In this document: piece after piece, positions 42,231-53,299 of the stretch
How positions within the stretch are numbered: position 1 is the first letter of the stretch
Layout of the letters: each line of letters begins with the position of its first letter
Assembly: GCA_946902875.1 (NCBI GenBank)
Contig: OX336343.1
Span: forward strand, 1,278,754 to 1,342,753
From: Nematopogon swammerdamellus
Lineage: Eukaryota; Arthropoda; Insecta; Lepidoptera; Adelidae
Length of the DNA: 64,000 nt
Direction: 5' to 3'
Position numbers and translations under genes: made by a program
Notes under the pieces: generated by a model
Seen by the model: the letters and a program-made list of their open reading frames with translations, nothing else
What the model was told of the DNA's origin: nothing
The model's database searches: none

Positions 42231-42460
42231 CTAGCCGTGCCCGCGGCTCCGCCCGCTCTCATATTTGACTTCACTGATAACCTCATAAGCCATTTAGCGT
42301 GATAGTAAGTAGCCTATAGTTGATGGGAAGAATCAAGCTATCCGTAGATTTTTTTTAAAATAAAATCGGTTCAGTGGTTCTCGAGTTATAAGCGGACAGA
42401 CAGACATACACTCAGACACTCAGACAGAAAGCAGACGTTGGATTTTATTATAGGTAAGGA
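42231..42460 (-). mobile_element. Family C Helitron-like element (copy 4) with exact empty site
   Basis: Minus strand TCCTTACC to GGCTAG. Flanks read AATTA|...|TTCTCAT with no duplication; the paralogous unoccupied sequence AATTATTCTCAT is at 59306-59317. Insertion between A and T without target duplication is the Helitron signature. Confidence 0.8.
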
Positions 42461-42469
42461 TTCTCATAA

Positions 42470-43710
42470 ACATTTTTTTTTTATTTCTATAATGACAGTG
42501 TATTATAAAATCTAACACTACTATAGACAAGACTTGGTGTATTCAGCCAGTATCAACGTAGATGGTTTCACTGCGATCTCTCCGCTGCTGCACACTCACT
42601 GCCGCATGCCAAACTCGGATCTGACCGGTCCACAACTCCCGCCTCTAGACAGAACTAACCTAACCTGACTGTTCTCGTATTCTGCACTACTCGCAGTTCC
42701 GGCCTAGCGCTCCTGTACGCCGCCGGCGAAGTTGATATCGGTGCATAGATAGCCCAGAAATATTGAAATACTAATTCGTACCCCCAACACGCTCAACCGG
42801 TGCAACCCTCCTTTTTCTTCATTTAGTTAATTAACCCCTATCTCTCATCGTGGCCGCTAATTGCCAAGCGCTACCGTCCACTGTCGCCCGGTGGCAATTA
42901 ATTGCCAAGCCTAATAATGGCGGCCGGAGTTCGTTTTTTATTCTTTGCTCTGCATACAATGATCTTAGGGCTGTCTCTGTCCCTCTAATATTTAGTTGAA
43001 TGATGAAAGAATGCGACAACAAATGGTCAACCGAGAGTAAGCTGTGGATTGGCTTAGAAACAAATGTTTACACAGTGGTATTATATTCTTTGGTCCCGCC
43101 TCAACTGCGACTGCGCGAACCACTGTTCTTCTCGTGAAAATTTTTTCAAGAAGGTATTTACCAAATTTGATGTAGTTTTATTAGAAATGTATTATAGTTC
43201 TATTCTAAAATTAAAAAAATATACGTTATCGATTTACTTTTTGAGTTATCTTTATTCTTTCCTCCATACACCCGTTAACATTTGATTTCTAACTTTGCCA
43301 ATTTTTCTATCCATTCGAATTGAATTCAATTAGTTCAAACCTATATCGTATGAAAGACAATTTCATCTAGATTACAAAGAGGTGCAAATTTATATGGGTC
43401 ACGAGAAACTATTCAGAGTTATGATTTTATAATTGATTTCGCGTGGAGAAAGTTTCGCACGGATAAATTCGAGGGAAACTAGCGGTTATGCGGAAATCGC
43501 ACCCACTGCAGCTAGGGGGTTAATTGTAATAGTTACATTGAATTTAAAGTGTATTTTATTATAATTATTTTTTTAAGATAGTTGAGGTTTAAGTAATAGA
43601 AATTCTTCTTTTATTATCAATTCTTATGATGGCTTCATTTCGAGTTTGAGGCTAAACCTATGTCTAGGCGGTAGAAATATTGATCAAATAATTTAAGAGT
43701 CTATACTACG
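42470..43710. other. No supported gene
   Basis: Apparently unique DNA. Small features only: GGCAATTAATTGCC palindrome near 42891, and two short degenerate repeats. ORFs are short and unmotivated. Confidence 0.4.
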
Positions 43711-43774
43711 TGGGGCACACTAAAAGTTTCCGGAATTAATAAGAATAAAATACTATTAAAGGTCAAAAATGAAT

Positions 43775-43984
43775 TTATTGTTTCTCAAAATATTCTCCCT
43801 TTGCGTAAATGCACTTTTTCATACGATTAAACCAATTTTGAAGACTTTTGTGCCACTCCTCCGTGGTGACCTCAGAAACGTGTTTTTCATATTCTTCGAC
43901 AGCCTCTTCTGGTGATGAAAATCGTTGATCGCGTAATTGGTTCTTAATTTTTGGGAACAGAAAAAAGTCACAAGGTGCCGTCAC
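43775..43984 (-). pseudogene. Mariner transposase, C-terminal remnant
   Basis: CDFFLFPKIKNQLRDQRFSS, EEAVEEYEKHV and WHKSLQNWFNRMKKCI: the region after the third catalytic Asp (D of the PCDFFLFP block) of mariner transposases, ending in a normal stop. Confidence 0.8.
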
Positions 43985-44096
43985 CTGTTACTATGTCCCA
44001 CACCAAATTTGAAGCGCCTTTGTTGAATCTGGTAAGCATGGCATTGCACCAAGTGACGCGGTGCGTTTTTTGAGCCTCGGTCAAATTGTGTGGGAT

Positions 44097-44477
44097 TCAC
44101 CGCGAGCACAGCTTTCTCACACCCAAATGTTTGTGTAGGATTGATTGTATTTGACTCATGCCTATGTCTAAGGATGCCCGAATCTCATGGTAGGTCACAT
44201 GCCTGTCTGTTTCGATCATACGGCGCACAGCATCGATGTTTTTATTGTTCACAGCGGTGACCGGGCGACCATCGCGAGATTCGTCACTGAGATTGACACG
44301 ACCGCGCTTGAATTCTGCAAACCAGCAATAAATAGTCGTCTTGCATGGTGCTTCATCGCCAAAAGCAGATTGAAGCCGAGCGAGGCTCTGATGAGCTGTC
44401 AAATTACACTTAAAATCGTAGAAAATCATACTACGAAAATTTTCCCGGGTTAAATTTATGTTAATGTAGACACGCAA
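44097..44477 (-). pseudogene. Mariner transposase, N-terminal remnant
   Basis: 126 codons: NFRSMIFYDFKCNLTAHQSL, TIYCWFAEFKRGRVNLSDE and RDGRPVTAV are the first helix-turn-helix and linker of mariner transposases (HTH_48 type), and VTYHEIRASLDIGMSQI the second HTH. The catalytic core with the first two Asp residues is deleted between this and 43984. Confidence 0.82.
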
Positions 44478-44629
44478 TTTTTAAAATGGCGCCACAATGG
44501 AAAAACAATTGACAGTCAGATGAAACAAACTGCATTCTACAGCCAAAGAGTTCCATTTTAAAATGTTGTAATTACTTTTTAAATATTGTTTATGTAAGTG
44601 GCCAATTCCGGAAACTTTTAGTGTGCCCT

Positions 44630-45235
44630 ATGTATCTCAGTCAAATTCTGCGGCTTGGTAGACAAGGTCTGCTTAAGGAGGTGGAGAGACGAATTCAACT
44701 GGGTTGGGCTGCCTTTGGAAAACTAAAATTCGTCCTGAAGTCTGACCTTCCGCAGAATTTAAAGACCCGTATATATGACCAGTGTGTCCTCCCGGTTATG
44801 ACGTACGGGTGTGAAACGTGGACTCTGACGGTCGCTGTTGTCCAAAGGTTGAAAGTTGCCCAGCGAGCAATGGAGCGAGCCATGCTGGGAATATCGCTAC
44901 GTGATATGGTGCGTAACGAGGCAATCCGCCGACGCACCAAAGTAGTCGATATGGGACACCGGGTGGCTAAGCTCAAGTGGCAGTGGGCTGGGCACGTTAG
45001 CCGAAGAGACGATGACTGTTGGAGTAACCGTGTCCTACACTGGCGGCCGTGGACAGGAAAACGGAGTGTGGGAAGACCACCCGCCAGGTGGGACGACGAC
45101 ATCAAGTACGCCGGCGGAAATCAGTGGTTCCGTATCGCTGAAGGCCGGGAGGACTGGAGGAAAATTGGAGAGGCGTATGTCCAGCAGTGGACGCTTACAC
45201 GCTGACTGACTGACTGACTGACTGACTACCTCAGA
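44630..45235 (+). mobile_element. RTE-type LINE, 5'-truncated, (TGAC)n tail
   Basis: An open frame covers RRIQLGWAAFGKL, QCVLPVMTYGCETWTLT, RAMERAMLGISL, KLKWQWAGHVSR, GKRSVGRPPARWDDDI and AYVQQWTLTR, the C-terminal region of RTE-clade reverse transcriptases common in Lepidoptera. It ends with a stop and then TGAC repeats. The reverse transcriptase catalytic part is absent. It begins right at the end of the mariner element (TA at 44629). Confidence 0.82.
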
Positions 45236-45441
45236 GAACGGGCGAGATAGGGCGATAGAGAATCGTTCAAAGAACGAAGGGGACAGTCATACTCGATGAT
45301 GTAATCGTAAGTCTAATTTTTTTAGGTTTTGTCGATGTTTTGAATGAAAAAAATCGTTATTTTTTAAATGTAAAACCTACAAAGACTGCTTTATATTGAG
45401 ATCAATTACCTATTGTGCAAAATTTTATGATCTAATTGTAT

Positions 45442-45800
45442 TTATTTACTTGCTTTTCCCCGCGGCTTCGCTAAGAAGACAGTAAGCAAGCCCGCAACCG
45501 TACCTTTATTTCGACGCGCGGAACAATTCAGTTTGTATGAGAGCCAAATCCTAGCGTAACCGGAACTGGATTTATCTAGCCTATCCTGTGTCACGTATAG
45601 CTAAATGTGCTTGTACTAAGTTTAATCGAATTCGGATGATCGGTTTAAGAGTTATGGAGGAACATAGGTACATACATACAGAAAAGATTTCTAAAAATCG
45701 TCAATTTAGTTTTAGTATCATACATAGAGTCTACAAACGCAGTATCTCATAAAACAAAGTAACTTACTCCATGGCCATCCCTTACAGTTTTATTATTAGT
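45442..45800 (-). repeat. Family D repeat
   Basis: Starts (minus end) CCGCGGCTTCGCTAAGAAGA, ACAATTCAGTTTGTATGAGA and GTTTAAGAGTTATGGAGGAA, ending CATGGCCATCCCTTACAG. Nearly full length. Confidence 0.55.
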
Positions 45801-45876
45801 AGGTATCGATTGAATACTAGCGGTTTTATAATGATCCAGTACACGTCCGTCAGATTCCGCTTTCGTCAGAAATATT

Positions 45877-46161
45877 TTTGACGTGATAACGTCTTATAAA
45901 TTGATGAACACCGGCCGCACGCACGAAAAAGTGTCACGTTCCATCTGAGCCTATGTGTGCAAGCGAGAGCGCGTAACAAGCGATAGAGAGGCACAATCGG
46001 CCCAAGCGGCAGTGTTGCCAAACGTACGGTAATTGCCGTATCGTACGGTAATCGAGGCTAGAAATCGACAAATGTACGGCGTACGGCAGCGATAGGGGTG
46101 CCGTACGAAGAAATACGGTAATTCTTATAGCTGTGTTTCTTTATGACGTTATCACGTAAAA
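45877..46161. mobile_element. Candidate MITE
   Basis: TTTTGACGTGATAACGTCTT is mirrored by GACGTTATCACGTAAAA. The interior has several CGTACGGTAAT-like repeats. Target duplication not clear. Confidence 0.5.
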
Positions 46162-46348
46162 CTATCGTCCGTAAACCGACTTTACAGACAACCAATTTTT
46201 TTCTATAATTTCAGTATGGATGAATGTGGATAACCGATTGTGTGGTTTGGAGGAAATTGTGCATTTTTTTTCCACCGAGAATAGTTAATGGAATCCTGTT
46301 TTCGCCGAACATAACACCTAGCATTAGTGTACTCAACTTTACCATATA

Positions 46349-46875
46349 TTTATTTTCACGTTTTCTGATACTAGTGTACATATTTATATTAATTCTATAC
46401 AATTTTAAAAATACATATAAAATTAATACAAACAGACAAAAAAAAATAGAAAACGGTAAAGTTCCGCCGACGGCGGGAGACAAGCCCCAAGCACGCCGGC
46501 GGGTGCAGGTCGTGGCTACGGAGCTCTCCGGGACGACGCGAGGCAAGCTACGAGCGATAGGTGGTGGTACTAGACACGTAGGCCACCACCACCCCCATCT
46601 CGGAGAGCTCCATATCCGTCGGACTGCGGGGCGACGTCACGCAGCTCTTCTATTCTTGTCAGGCCTCTCGCGTGCGTCGCTGTGGGTGGCGCACGGCGCT
46701 CACCGGTAGCGGAGGCTGCAAGCGGGACACAGGGCCGCGATAGCCTCAAGCTAACCGGTGGCGGCGGACTTCGTCCCGTCGTAGCTGGTGTGGCGGGGCG
46801 CGTCCCTGGTTCGCCATCCTCACCGGCAGATGCGGGCGATGGAGTAGCAAACCGTGGTGTATTAATACCATATTA
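46349..46875 (-). mobile_element. Retroposed element with 10-bp target duplication
   Basis: TTACCATATA at 46339-46348 and 46876-46885. A related unoccupied sequence at 37225-37255 (CAACTTTAGCATATATTGTTG) joins the two sides. The insert matches 34775-35595 and ends (minus) GTGAAAATAAA. GC-rich interior (GGTGGTGGTACTAGACACGT) without convincing ORF. Confidence 0.65.
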
Positions 46876-46984
46876 TTACCATATAATTATTACAGAGTGA
46901 TTGTTGCAGTATTGTTGATATAACAGACGATCGTTCGAAGCATTGTGCAAGTATTAATCCTAGTTCACATTAGTAGAGTGTGAG

Positions 46985-47065
46985 TGCGGAATGTTACAAT
47001 GTAAATATGACAAATCTGAGCGCAGTGTACTGCCAATAGATGCTAAATAAACAATAAACAATAAG
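46985..47065 (+). repeat. AATAAAC-tailed repeat, short copy
   Basis: GCGGAATGTTACAATGTAAA to TGCTAAATAAACAATAAACA, the 3' 80 bp of the family at 30670-31022. Confidence 0.6.
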
Positions 47066-47892
47066 TGGACTACCTACTATTTTGCCCTACTAACTCTACT
47101 GTTTTCGGTAGAGTATAGCCGTCCACACGCAAAAGTAAGGTAAGTAAGGTTTCTTTTTTTTTTCTACTGTAAATGAAAATTCTGCCGACTTTGATAATTC
47201 AATGTGTTTATTTATATGCATAAACTCAAATTTCATTAATAACTTGACTGGACCCTATGTTTTTTGTTTTGTATTTTATTATCTTTTTTAATTGGTATAT
47301 ATTGACTTAATATTTTTATTTTTTTTTTTTGCTTAGATATACTATTATGTTGTATTTAACATAATGAAAACTTTGTATGTAAGTTATATTTAAAAAAAGC
47401 TCTGTAAGGTTTCTTATCCCGTTCTTCCTTATAGATTGCACTGCTGAACGAGACATGACAAAAATAAATGATGACGAACCATACTGAATATGCATATATG
47501 CATATATAATCTCAATGAAATATTGTTATTGTTGTGTGTTCTTTATGGCGAAATAAATATCTGAATCGAAATGTAAGTCTGTAGAGTAGAGTAGGCAGCG
47601 TAAGATCGAATCACTACAATGAGCATCGCCCGCCGTCGTTCTGCAGTACGAAACTCTTTAATAATATTTCTGGTGTTTTGCTAGGGGAAATTACTTTAGC
47701 TCTCGAAGAAGAACAGAACAAAAGGAAACGAATATGGACTCGAGGTTGGATCAAAAGAAGAGAAACGCACGGTATATAGTGAATACGAAACTCGTATTCA
47801 CTATACAGTTCCACTAGTTTCATTGTTTCTAGTTCTGCCCACTTCATCTTCGCTTCCAATGACAAATAATCAATACCTACTAATAATAAATA

Positions 47893-48106
47893 CTAGCTGT
47901 GCCCGCGGCTCCGCCCGCTCTCATATTTGACATCTCTGCTAACCTCATAAGCCATTTAGCGTGAGAGTAAGTAGCCTATAGTTGATGGGAAGAATCAAGC
48001 TATCCGTAGAATTTTGTTTTATTAAAATCGGTTCAGTGGTTCTCGAGTTATAAGCGGACAGACAGACAGACAGAAAGCAGACGTTGGATTTTATTATAGG
48101 TAAGGA
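47893..48106 (-). mobile_element. Family C Helitron-like element (copy 5)
   Basis: CTAGCTGTGCCCGCGGCTCC to TATTATAGGTAAGGA, preceded by A and followed by A on the + strand. Inserted into family D sequence (GGGATGGTCATGGAGTAAGT follows). Confidence 0.7.
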
Positions 48107-48804
48107 AGGGATGGTCATGGAGTAAGTTACTTTGATTTATGAGATATTGCGTTTGCTGGTGGTGGGGGAAGCTACTCTACCACCGTGCTATCCACTCTAC
48201 CAAATTCTAGTACTCTACTCTACCGATTGCGTCTACATTGGTAGAGTGAGGTGGATATTTAGTACCCGCAATACTAACTCTACCGCTAACTCTCTACTAA
48301 TGTGAACTAGGCTTTACAGACTCTTAAATCTAACCTAACCTTACGCTTAAACGGCGTAACCTAGGTTTAGCTAGCCAATAAGGATTTGGAAATCTTCATT
48401 GAATAAACCTAACATAACCTAAGCTACAGCTGACTAAACCTGGTTCTAGGTAATCAATTAAGGATTGAGATAAAAATATAAATAATAGAATTTGACCAAA
48501 AATCATGATTAATTAGAGAGAGAATATATGTGTATTTACGCTCGTCACGGTGCAGTGGTGTGAAGAAGAAAATGAACGCGCGTCCAGTGACCGAATGAAA
48601 AGAGAATGTGATTGCAAGTTTTCATCGAGTGGGCGTATATGCTGGGGTGTCGTCGCCGCGCGGCGCACGCGCTGTAGCCTATAGTGAAAATCGCTAGCTA
48701 GCCTCCGCCGCCGCCCGCGCCGCCGTCCACCTAAACATGTAGAGCTGGTATTCTGTTCGATCGTCTTATTTATAGGTTTCCGTAAGCATATTACTAAGCC
48801 TAAG

Positions 48805-49055
48805 CGTAAGGGATATGATTCCCTTCTTATATTACTAGGTGGTAGGGTTTAACCCGCCCGGGTTGGTACCACCGCACTGAATGAAAGGTCGGTCGAAACG
48901 GCTATGTAAATAGTTTGTGTTTTCAGTCCAGTTCAGTGTAGCCGGCACGACCGAAGGGAAGCACTGACGTGGCACCAAGTTCACCCGGTGTTATGGGCTG
49001 ACATCACGGATGTTGAAGGTAGGTGATGTAGTCAACCGTATAAGTTTCCATAAAA
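48805..49055 (+). repeat. SINE-2, head-truncated
   Basis: GTAAGGGATATGATTCCCTT, CCCGCCCGGGTTGGTACCAC and GTAGCCGGCACGACCGAAGG, ending AGTTTCCATAAAAAAAAA. Confidence 0.6.
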
Positions 49056-49112
49056 AAAAAGCGGCGGCGGCGTAGGCTTAGTAATATGCTTCCCGGCGCG
49101 CCGGAAGCATAT

Positions 49113-49428
49113 TACATACATTTCATACATTTTTGAAGGCGGTTTTTATATTTTTTTAAATAGTTTTTTATTTCACAGTTTTTTTAGTAATTTTTATTTG
49201 CTATTAATGTACTCGGCGGAATCGCTCGGCCTTCGGCCTCGCGATTCAGCCTCGCTTTCCAATCCGATCTTGACCAAAATGGGACCACCTTGGAGCTAGA
49301 CTGAACTGAACACAAAAAGAATCATCAAAATCGGTTCACAATTGGGGAAGATATTGCTGAACATACATAAAAAAAAGGCATACAGCCGAACATAGAACCT
49401 CCTCCTTTTTTGAAGTCGGTTAAAAAGT
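49113..49428 (-). repeat. Family A repeat (copy 3, hairpin half lost)
   Basis: TTTTGAAGGCGGTTTTTATA at left, GAATCGCTCGGCCTTCGGCC, AATCGGTTCACAATTGGGGA, and CCTCCTTTTTTGAAGTCGGT at right. Confidence 0.6.
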
Positions 49429-49668
49429 AGCCGAGAGCGTCGCCAAGTATTATAATATAACTTGCTTTTGAATCTTGTCTTTACGTTATTGACCGGCCAA
49501 GTTACAACTGCTAACACCTGTCGTCATTGCTGATAACTAAAATCGGCGCAACAGAATATACCCGCGCGCGTTGTATACACAGACAGACGCGGCGGTGCGC
49601 ACGCGCACGCGGTCCGCGCGCGCGCAGTATCCCCCCGGCCGCCGCAGAGTGCGCCGCGCGCGCGCACC

Positions 49669-50226
49669 ATGCATCCCGCGCGACTCTCGCACGCCATGCG
49701 CGACAATTGGCGCCATCTTCACCAGCTGTACGGAACCATCGCGCCGCCCGCGCGCTCACAAACCATCGACGAATACGAGGAGTACGAGCTGCGGCCTAGG
49801 AGGGCGCCATCCCTCGACTCCCTCATCAACTCGTCGGAGGGAGCGGCTTCGAGCGCCGACGCCAGCAACCCGGAGGACTCGGATTCGGGGGCGGACACGC
49901 GGCAGGACGATAGGGACCGCCAGCGCAGCCCCTACAGGGAGCCCGAGAGGAACGCTCCGAAGATAACCTTCAAGGAAGTGAAGAAGGAGGCGACGAAGAA
50001 ATGCCCGAGCTTTTCGTCCTCGTCGAGCGGGCCCATGGAGACGATCTTGGAGGAGAGCATGGAGCCCAAAGTGTCGGTGAAGGAGATCCTGGCGAGGTTT
50101 GAGAACTTGACGGAGAAACCGGAGCAGCAGCCGGCGGCGCCGCCCGCCCCGCACCACACCCCCGCACACCACACCCCCGCCGCCGCCGCCCTCATACCCG
50201 CCGTAGCCTCTCAACGTATTGACCTG
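49669..50226 (+). CDS. First coding exon of an unrecognised host gene
   Basis: Preceded by about 100 bp of CpG-rich leader; the start ATG is in a good context (CACCATG). It encodes about 186 residues of low-complexity, charged protein: MRDNWRHLHQLYG near the start, an acidic Ser-rich part, then KITFKEVKKEATKK, a Ser run, VSVKEILARFENLTEK (likely amphipathic helix) and an Ala/Pro/His tail. Codon use is strongly GC3, unlike the repeats. Donor candidates are CTG|GTAGGA at 50227 and CTC|GTGAGC at 50267; after that the open frame runs into family E and LINE sequence and is not coding. No family recognised; the VKEILARFE motif suggests a cytoskeletal or GTPase-regulator type scaffold, but that is a guess. 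Confidence 0.55.
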
Positions 50227-50321
50227 GTAGGAAACATTTCCTTCAATCTAACGCTTTTACCTCCTCGTGAGCTAAGGAATCTCGTTCGGGCCTCAAGATC
50301 GGAAGCAAAGCAACTGATTCA

Positions 50322-50612
50322 TAAAAACCGGCCAAGTGCGAGTCGGACTCGCGTACCTAGGTTTCCGCACCACCAAAAAAAAAAACACTTTGAAAAAAAA
50401 CACGTTTATTGTATGGGGACCTCCCTTAATTTTTTACCTCTTCTATATTTTATTATTTGTTGTTATATCCGCCATAATAACACGTATTCTGTGAAAATTT
50501 CAACCGGATACCTATTACGGTTCCAAAGATACAGCAGTAGGACAAGACAGACAGACAGACGGCGTAGGCTTAGTAATAGGCTTCCGTACGGGATACGGAA
50601 ACCTATTTTTTT
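50322..50612 (+). repeat. Family E repeat
   Basis: AAACCGGCCAAGTGCGAGTC, GGTTTCCGCACC, TTATATCCGCCATAATAAC and GACGGCGTAGGCTTAG, ending GGGATACGGAAACCTA. Confidence 0.58.
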
Positions 50613-50810
50613 TATGGATACGCGAGCCACTTGGCGCCGCCGTCAGCATGGATTGTTGAGCCGACGACGACGCCCAAAAGCATTCGGCTTAGAACGGGGG
50701 CTGCGAATGTCGTGCCGGCGTGACAGATGCCTTTTTACGCTTCTCTTGAAAGAAGATCCTAAGTCATACACTGAAGGAAACACATCGGGAGGAAGTGCAA
50801 CCTAAAATTG
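50612..50810 (-). mobile_element. LINE 3' fragment
   Basis: TTTTTTTTATGGATACGCGA, CGGGGGCTGCGAATGTCG, GCTTCTCTTGAAAG and ACTGAAGGAAACACATCGGG: the complement of the LWNALP-to-stop region of a Jockey/CR1-like LINE. Confidence 0.55.
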
Positions 50811-51400
50811 TATTGAACTTCCAGTGTTACAAACAAACGCAAATCGCCTCCCTTTAGCGACTAACACAAGAGTCCAGGGATTCTTCTGGATCTCAGCGTG
50901 ACCATACACGCTTTCTAACGTAACCTCTTACGTGAGTCGGTCGACTCGACGCCGACAGAGATGCCGCAGCCGCAATTTACATTTTATTCTAAACGAGCAC
51001 GCGACGTTACGTGAAGACGGACGGACGACGGTGGAAGGTGGAATCGATCGATCGCCGTTGGAACGGTTTTTAATTAATCTATCTCTTGTGATTTCTCGAC
51101 GCATGCGTCGACTTTCCATTTTGATACCGCGCGTGCCCAACCGCTCTGCAAGTTCATCTAGAATCTAGACGTTCGCAAGATTCCCGCAATCACTTTGATT
51201 TTCTCTTATCATCCGTAATTGTCGGTGCGTGTGTCGCTGCATCTAGGGCGACCCTCCCCGACTCTTCCACTCACATTTGTTTCATAAATATCTTTCGATA
51301 GTCTCCTATCATCCTTTCTTCCAACATGACCGAACCTTTAGATGATGAGGAATAAAATGATAGAGAAAGAACTTTGGGTAGTGCAAGTGAAAGAGAGGAG
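50810..51400. other. Probable intron of the 49669 gene
   Basis: Unique-looking, mixed composition, no repeat family of this window and no convincing ORF. ATCGATCGATCG and GACGCATGCGTC short palindromes are present. Confidence 0.4.
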
Positions 51401-51650
51401 AAATACAAGTTTTGACGTGAATACGTCTTTAAATTTGCTTCCATAGTGGGAGCCAATCCAGAAAACTGATAACAAAATCGGGGGATACAGTTTGGTGTTG
51501 CAGCTTCATATCTATCATCTACATCCAAAATTTAATTACACCACTCGATAGCTAAAGGATCAAAGAATTCGTTACGTAATACGCTCTAGGAAAATATTAC
51601 CCGTTACATACACGTAAAACACACGGCCGTGTCCACGACACAGCCACTCC
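51400..51650. repeat. Dispersed repeat, copy 2
   Basis: Matches 11980-12235 almost exactly from GACGTGAATA to CACACGGCC. Confidence 0.6.
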
Positions 51651-51698
51651 ACTCCGCTTTTTTTCCACGCCACTCCGATTTTTTTATTTTATAAAATA

Positions 51699-51928
51699 CT
51701 AGCTGTGCCCGCGGCTCCGCCCGCTCTCATACTTTACTTCACTGCTAACCTCATAAGCCATTTAGCGTGATAGTAAGTAGCCTATAGTTGATGGGAAGAA
51801 TCAAGCTATCCGTAGAATTTTGTTTTATTAAAATCGGTTCAGTAGTTCTCGAGTTATAAGCGGACAGACAGACATACACTCAGACACTCAGCCAGAAAGC
51901 AGATGTTGGATTTTATTATAGGTAAGGA
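51699..51928 (-). mobile_element. Family C Helitron-like element (copy 6)
   Basis: CTAGCTGTGCCCGCGGCTCC to TTATTATAGGTAAGGA. Full length, intact CTAG end with T following on the element strand. Confidence 0.72.
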
Positions 51929-52510
51929 AGGAAGGAGGTATACTTACATGTAACATACATACATGTAGAGAACATACACACTGCACACCAACAATTCATA
52001 CTAGATACTATACTAATCCACAAGTGAACAAAAATAGAAAAAATTGGTTATGGTATAATTTGTGTCTAATATTAGATAAACACTAGAATCCTCCTAATTT
52101 TAAATACATCATAATTACTAAGCCAAATTTTTTTTTTTAAATATATATTTTTTTCGAGTATATTTGTTTGCGTACGATGATGCTCAGCGATCATCTCCGG
52201 TTTCCCAAATAATTGCAAAACAATGGAGACTCTGCCGCCGCGATATTCGGGCTGACAATGACGAGTGTGGCAATGCCGCTGCGCGGTTAACAACGCTTCG
52301 CTTTACAAGATTGATCAAGCTGGTTGCGGAAATCATGGGAGTTCGCACTTGCCTGCGGCAGCGGCGCGGCGGCGGCGCGGCGCGGAACTCTTGCGACAAC
52401 ATCGCGCTCGGATGAATAATCTCTTGGGGTTTCTAATGACGATCGAGAGAATGAATGCCTTAGCTTTGACAAGACACCTCGACACTGTGTTGGTACATCA
52501 ATCAATACTA

Positions 52511-52767
52511 GAGAGCGTTTCAACTAAAAGTTCCCTTCGCCGTTATGTTGGCTCCACTGTCTATCTGTCAAAACAGCGTTGAGGGTTGCTATGTGTACAG
52601 ATTTACCCGTAATTATCGGTATTTACCGTATTTATTATACGGTATACCGATTACATTATCAGGTAATATAATCTTCACAATCTGGCAACACGAATTTAAG
52701 CACTGACAGTGACATTGACAGTGGAGCCAACATAACGGCGAAGGGAACTTTTAGTTGAAACGCTCTC
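52511..52767. mobile_element. TA-flanked MITE with >45-bp perfect inverted repeats
   Basis: GAGAGCGTTTCAACTAAAAG onward to the GGCTCCACTGTC block is exactly mirrored at the right end; TA on both sides (52509-52510, 52768-52769). The centre has TACGGTATACCG palindromic sequence. Confidence 0.82.
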
Positions 52768-52769
52768 TA

Positions 52770-52880
52770 ATAATAAATCTGTGTAAGGGATGGTCATAGA
52801 GTAACTTACTTTGTTTTATGAGATCTTGCGTTTGTAGACTCTATGTGTGATACTAAAACTAGATTTATGATTTTTAAAAA
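52770..52880 (+). repeat. Family D, 5' fragment
   Basis: AATAATAAATCTGTGTAAGG, GATGGTCATAGAGTAAC and GTTTGTAGACTCTATGTG, as at 55397. Confidence 0.55.
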
Positions 52881-53299
52881 TATTTTTAAAAGAAAGGGAA
52901 GCACTGACCTGGCAACTAGTTCACCCGGTGTTATGGGCTGACATCACGGACGTTGTAGGTGATGTAGCGAGCCGTGTCAGTTTCCATTAAAAAAAAAATA
53001 ATAGTGTCCAATATATGCAAACATAGGTAGTGTTAGTATGTCAACCACAAAGAAATTATGAATTGCAGAGCTAACCGCAGGAAGTATTAACATGTTTATT
53101 TCCGTTATACGCGTTGACCGACCACATCGACACACTTTCCAAATGGACAAACCTTATTATTACACAAGGAAATACAAAAAAATATGCATTTGAATGCATA
53201 ATTATCAAAAATTCGTGATATTTGTACCAAGTCGTATATTTTGCAAACAGCTGCGGTTTTATGTTTTGGCAACCGGTTTCTGTCTTATTTACTACTTGC

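Larger units (their letters stand above)
43713..44628 (-). mobile_element. Internally deleted mariner element
   Basis: Inverted ends GGGCACACTAAAAGTTTCCG, GAATT and the exact complement at 44604-44628, TA at right and TG (mutated TA) at left. It carries the two ends of a transposase gene without the centre. Confidence 0.83.

Noticed and set aside
46682..46900. 72-codon GC-rich ORF
   Set aside because: Lies antisense in a retroposed element whose second copy does not keep the frame.
50227..50805. Extension of the 49669 ORF to 378 codons
   Set aside because: After the splice donor candidates the frame runs through family E and a reverse-oriented LINE tail.
52164..52582. Overlapping ORFs of 83-105 codons as a host gene
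   Set aside because: No motif, no splice support, and the right part enters the MITE at 52511.
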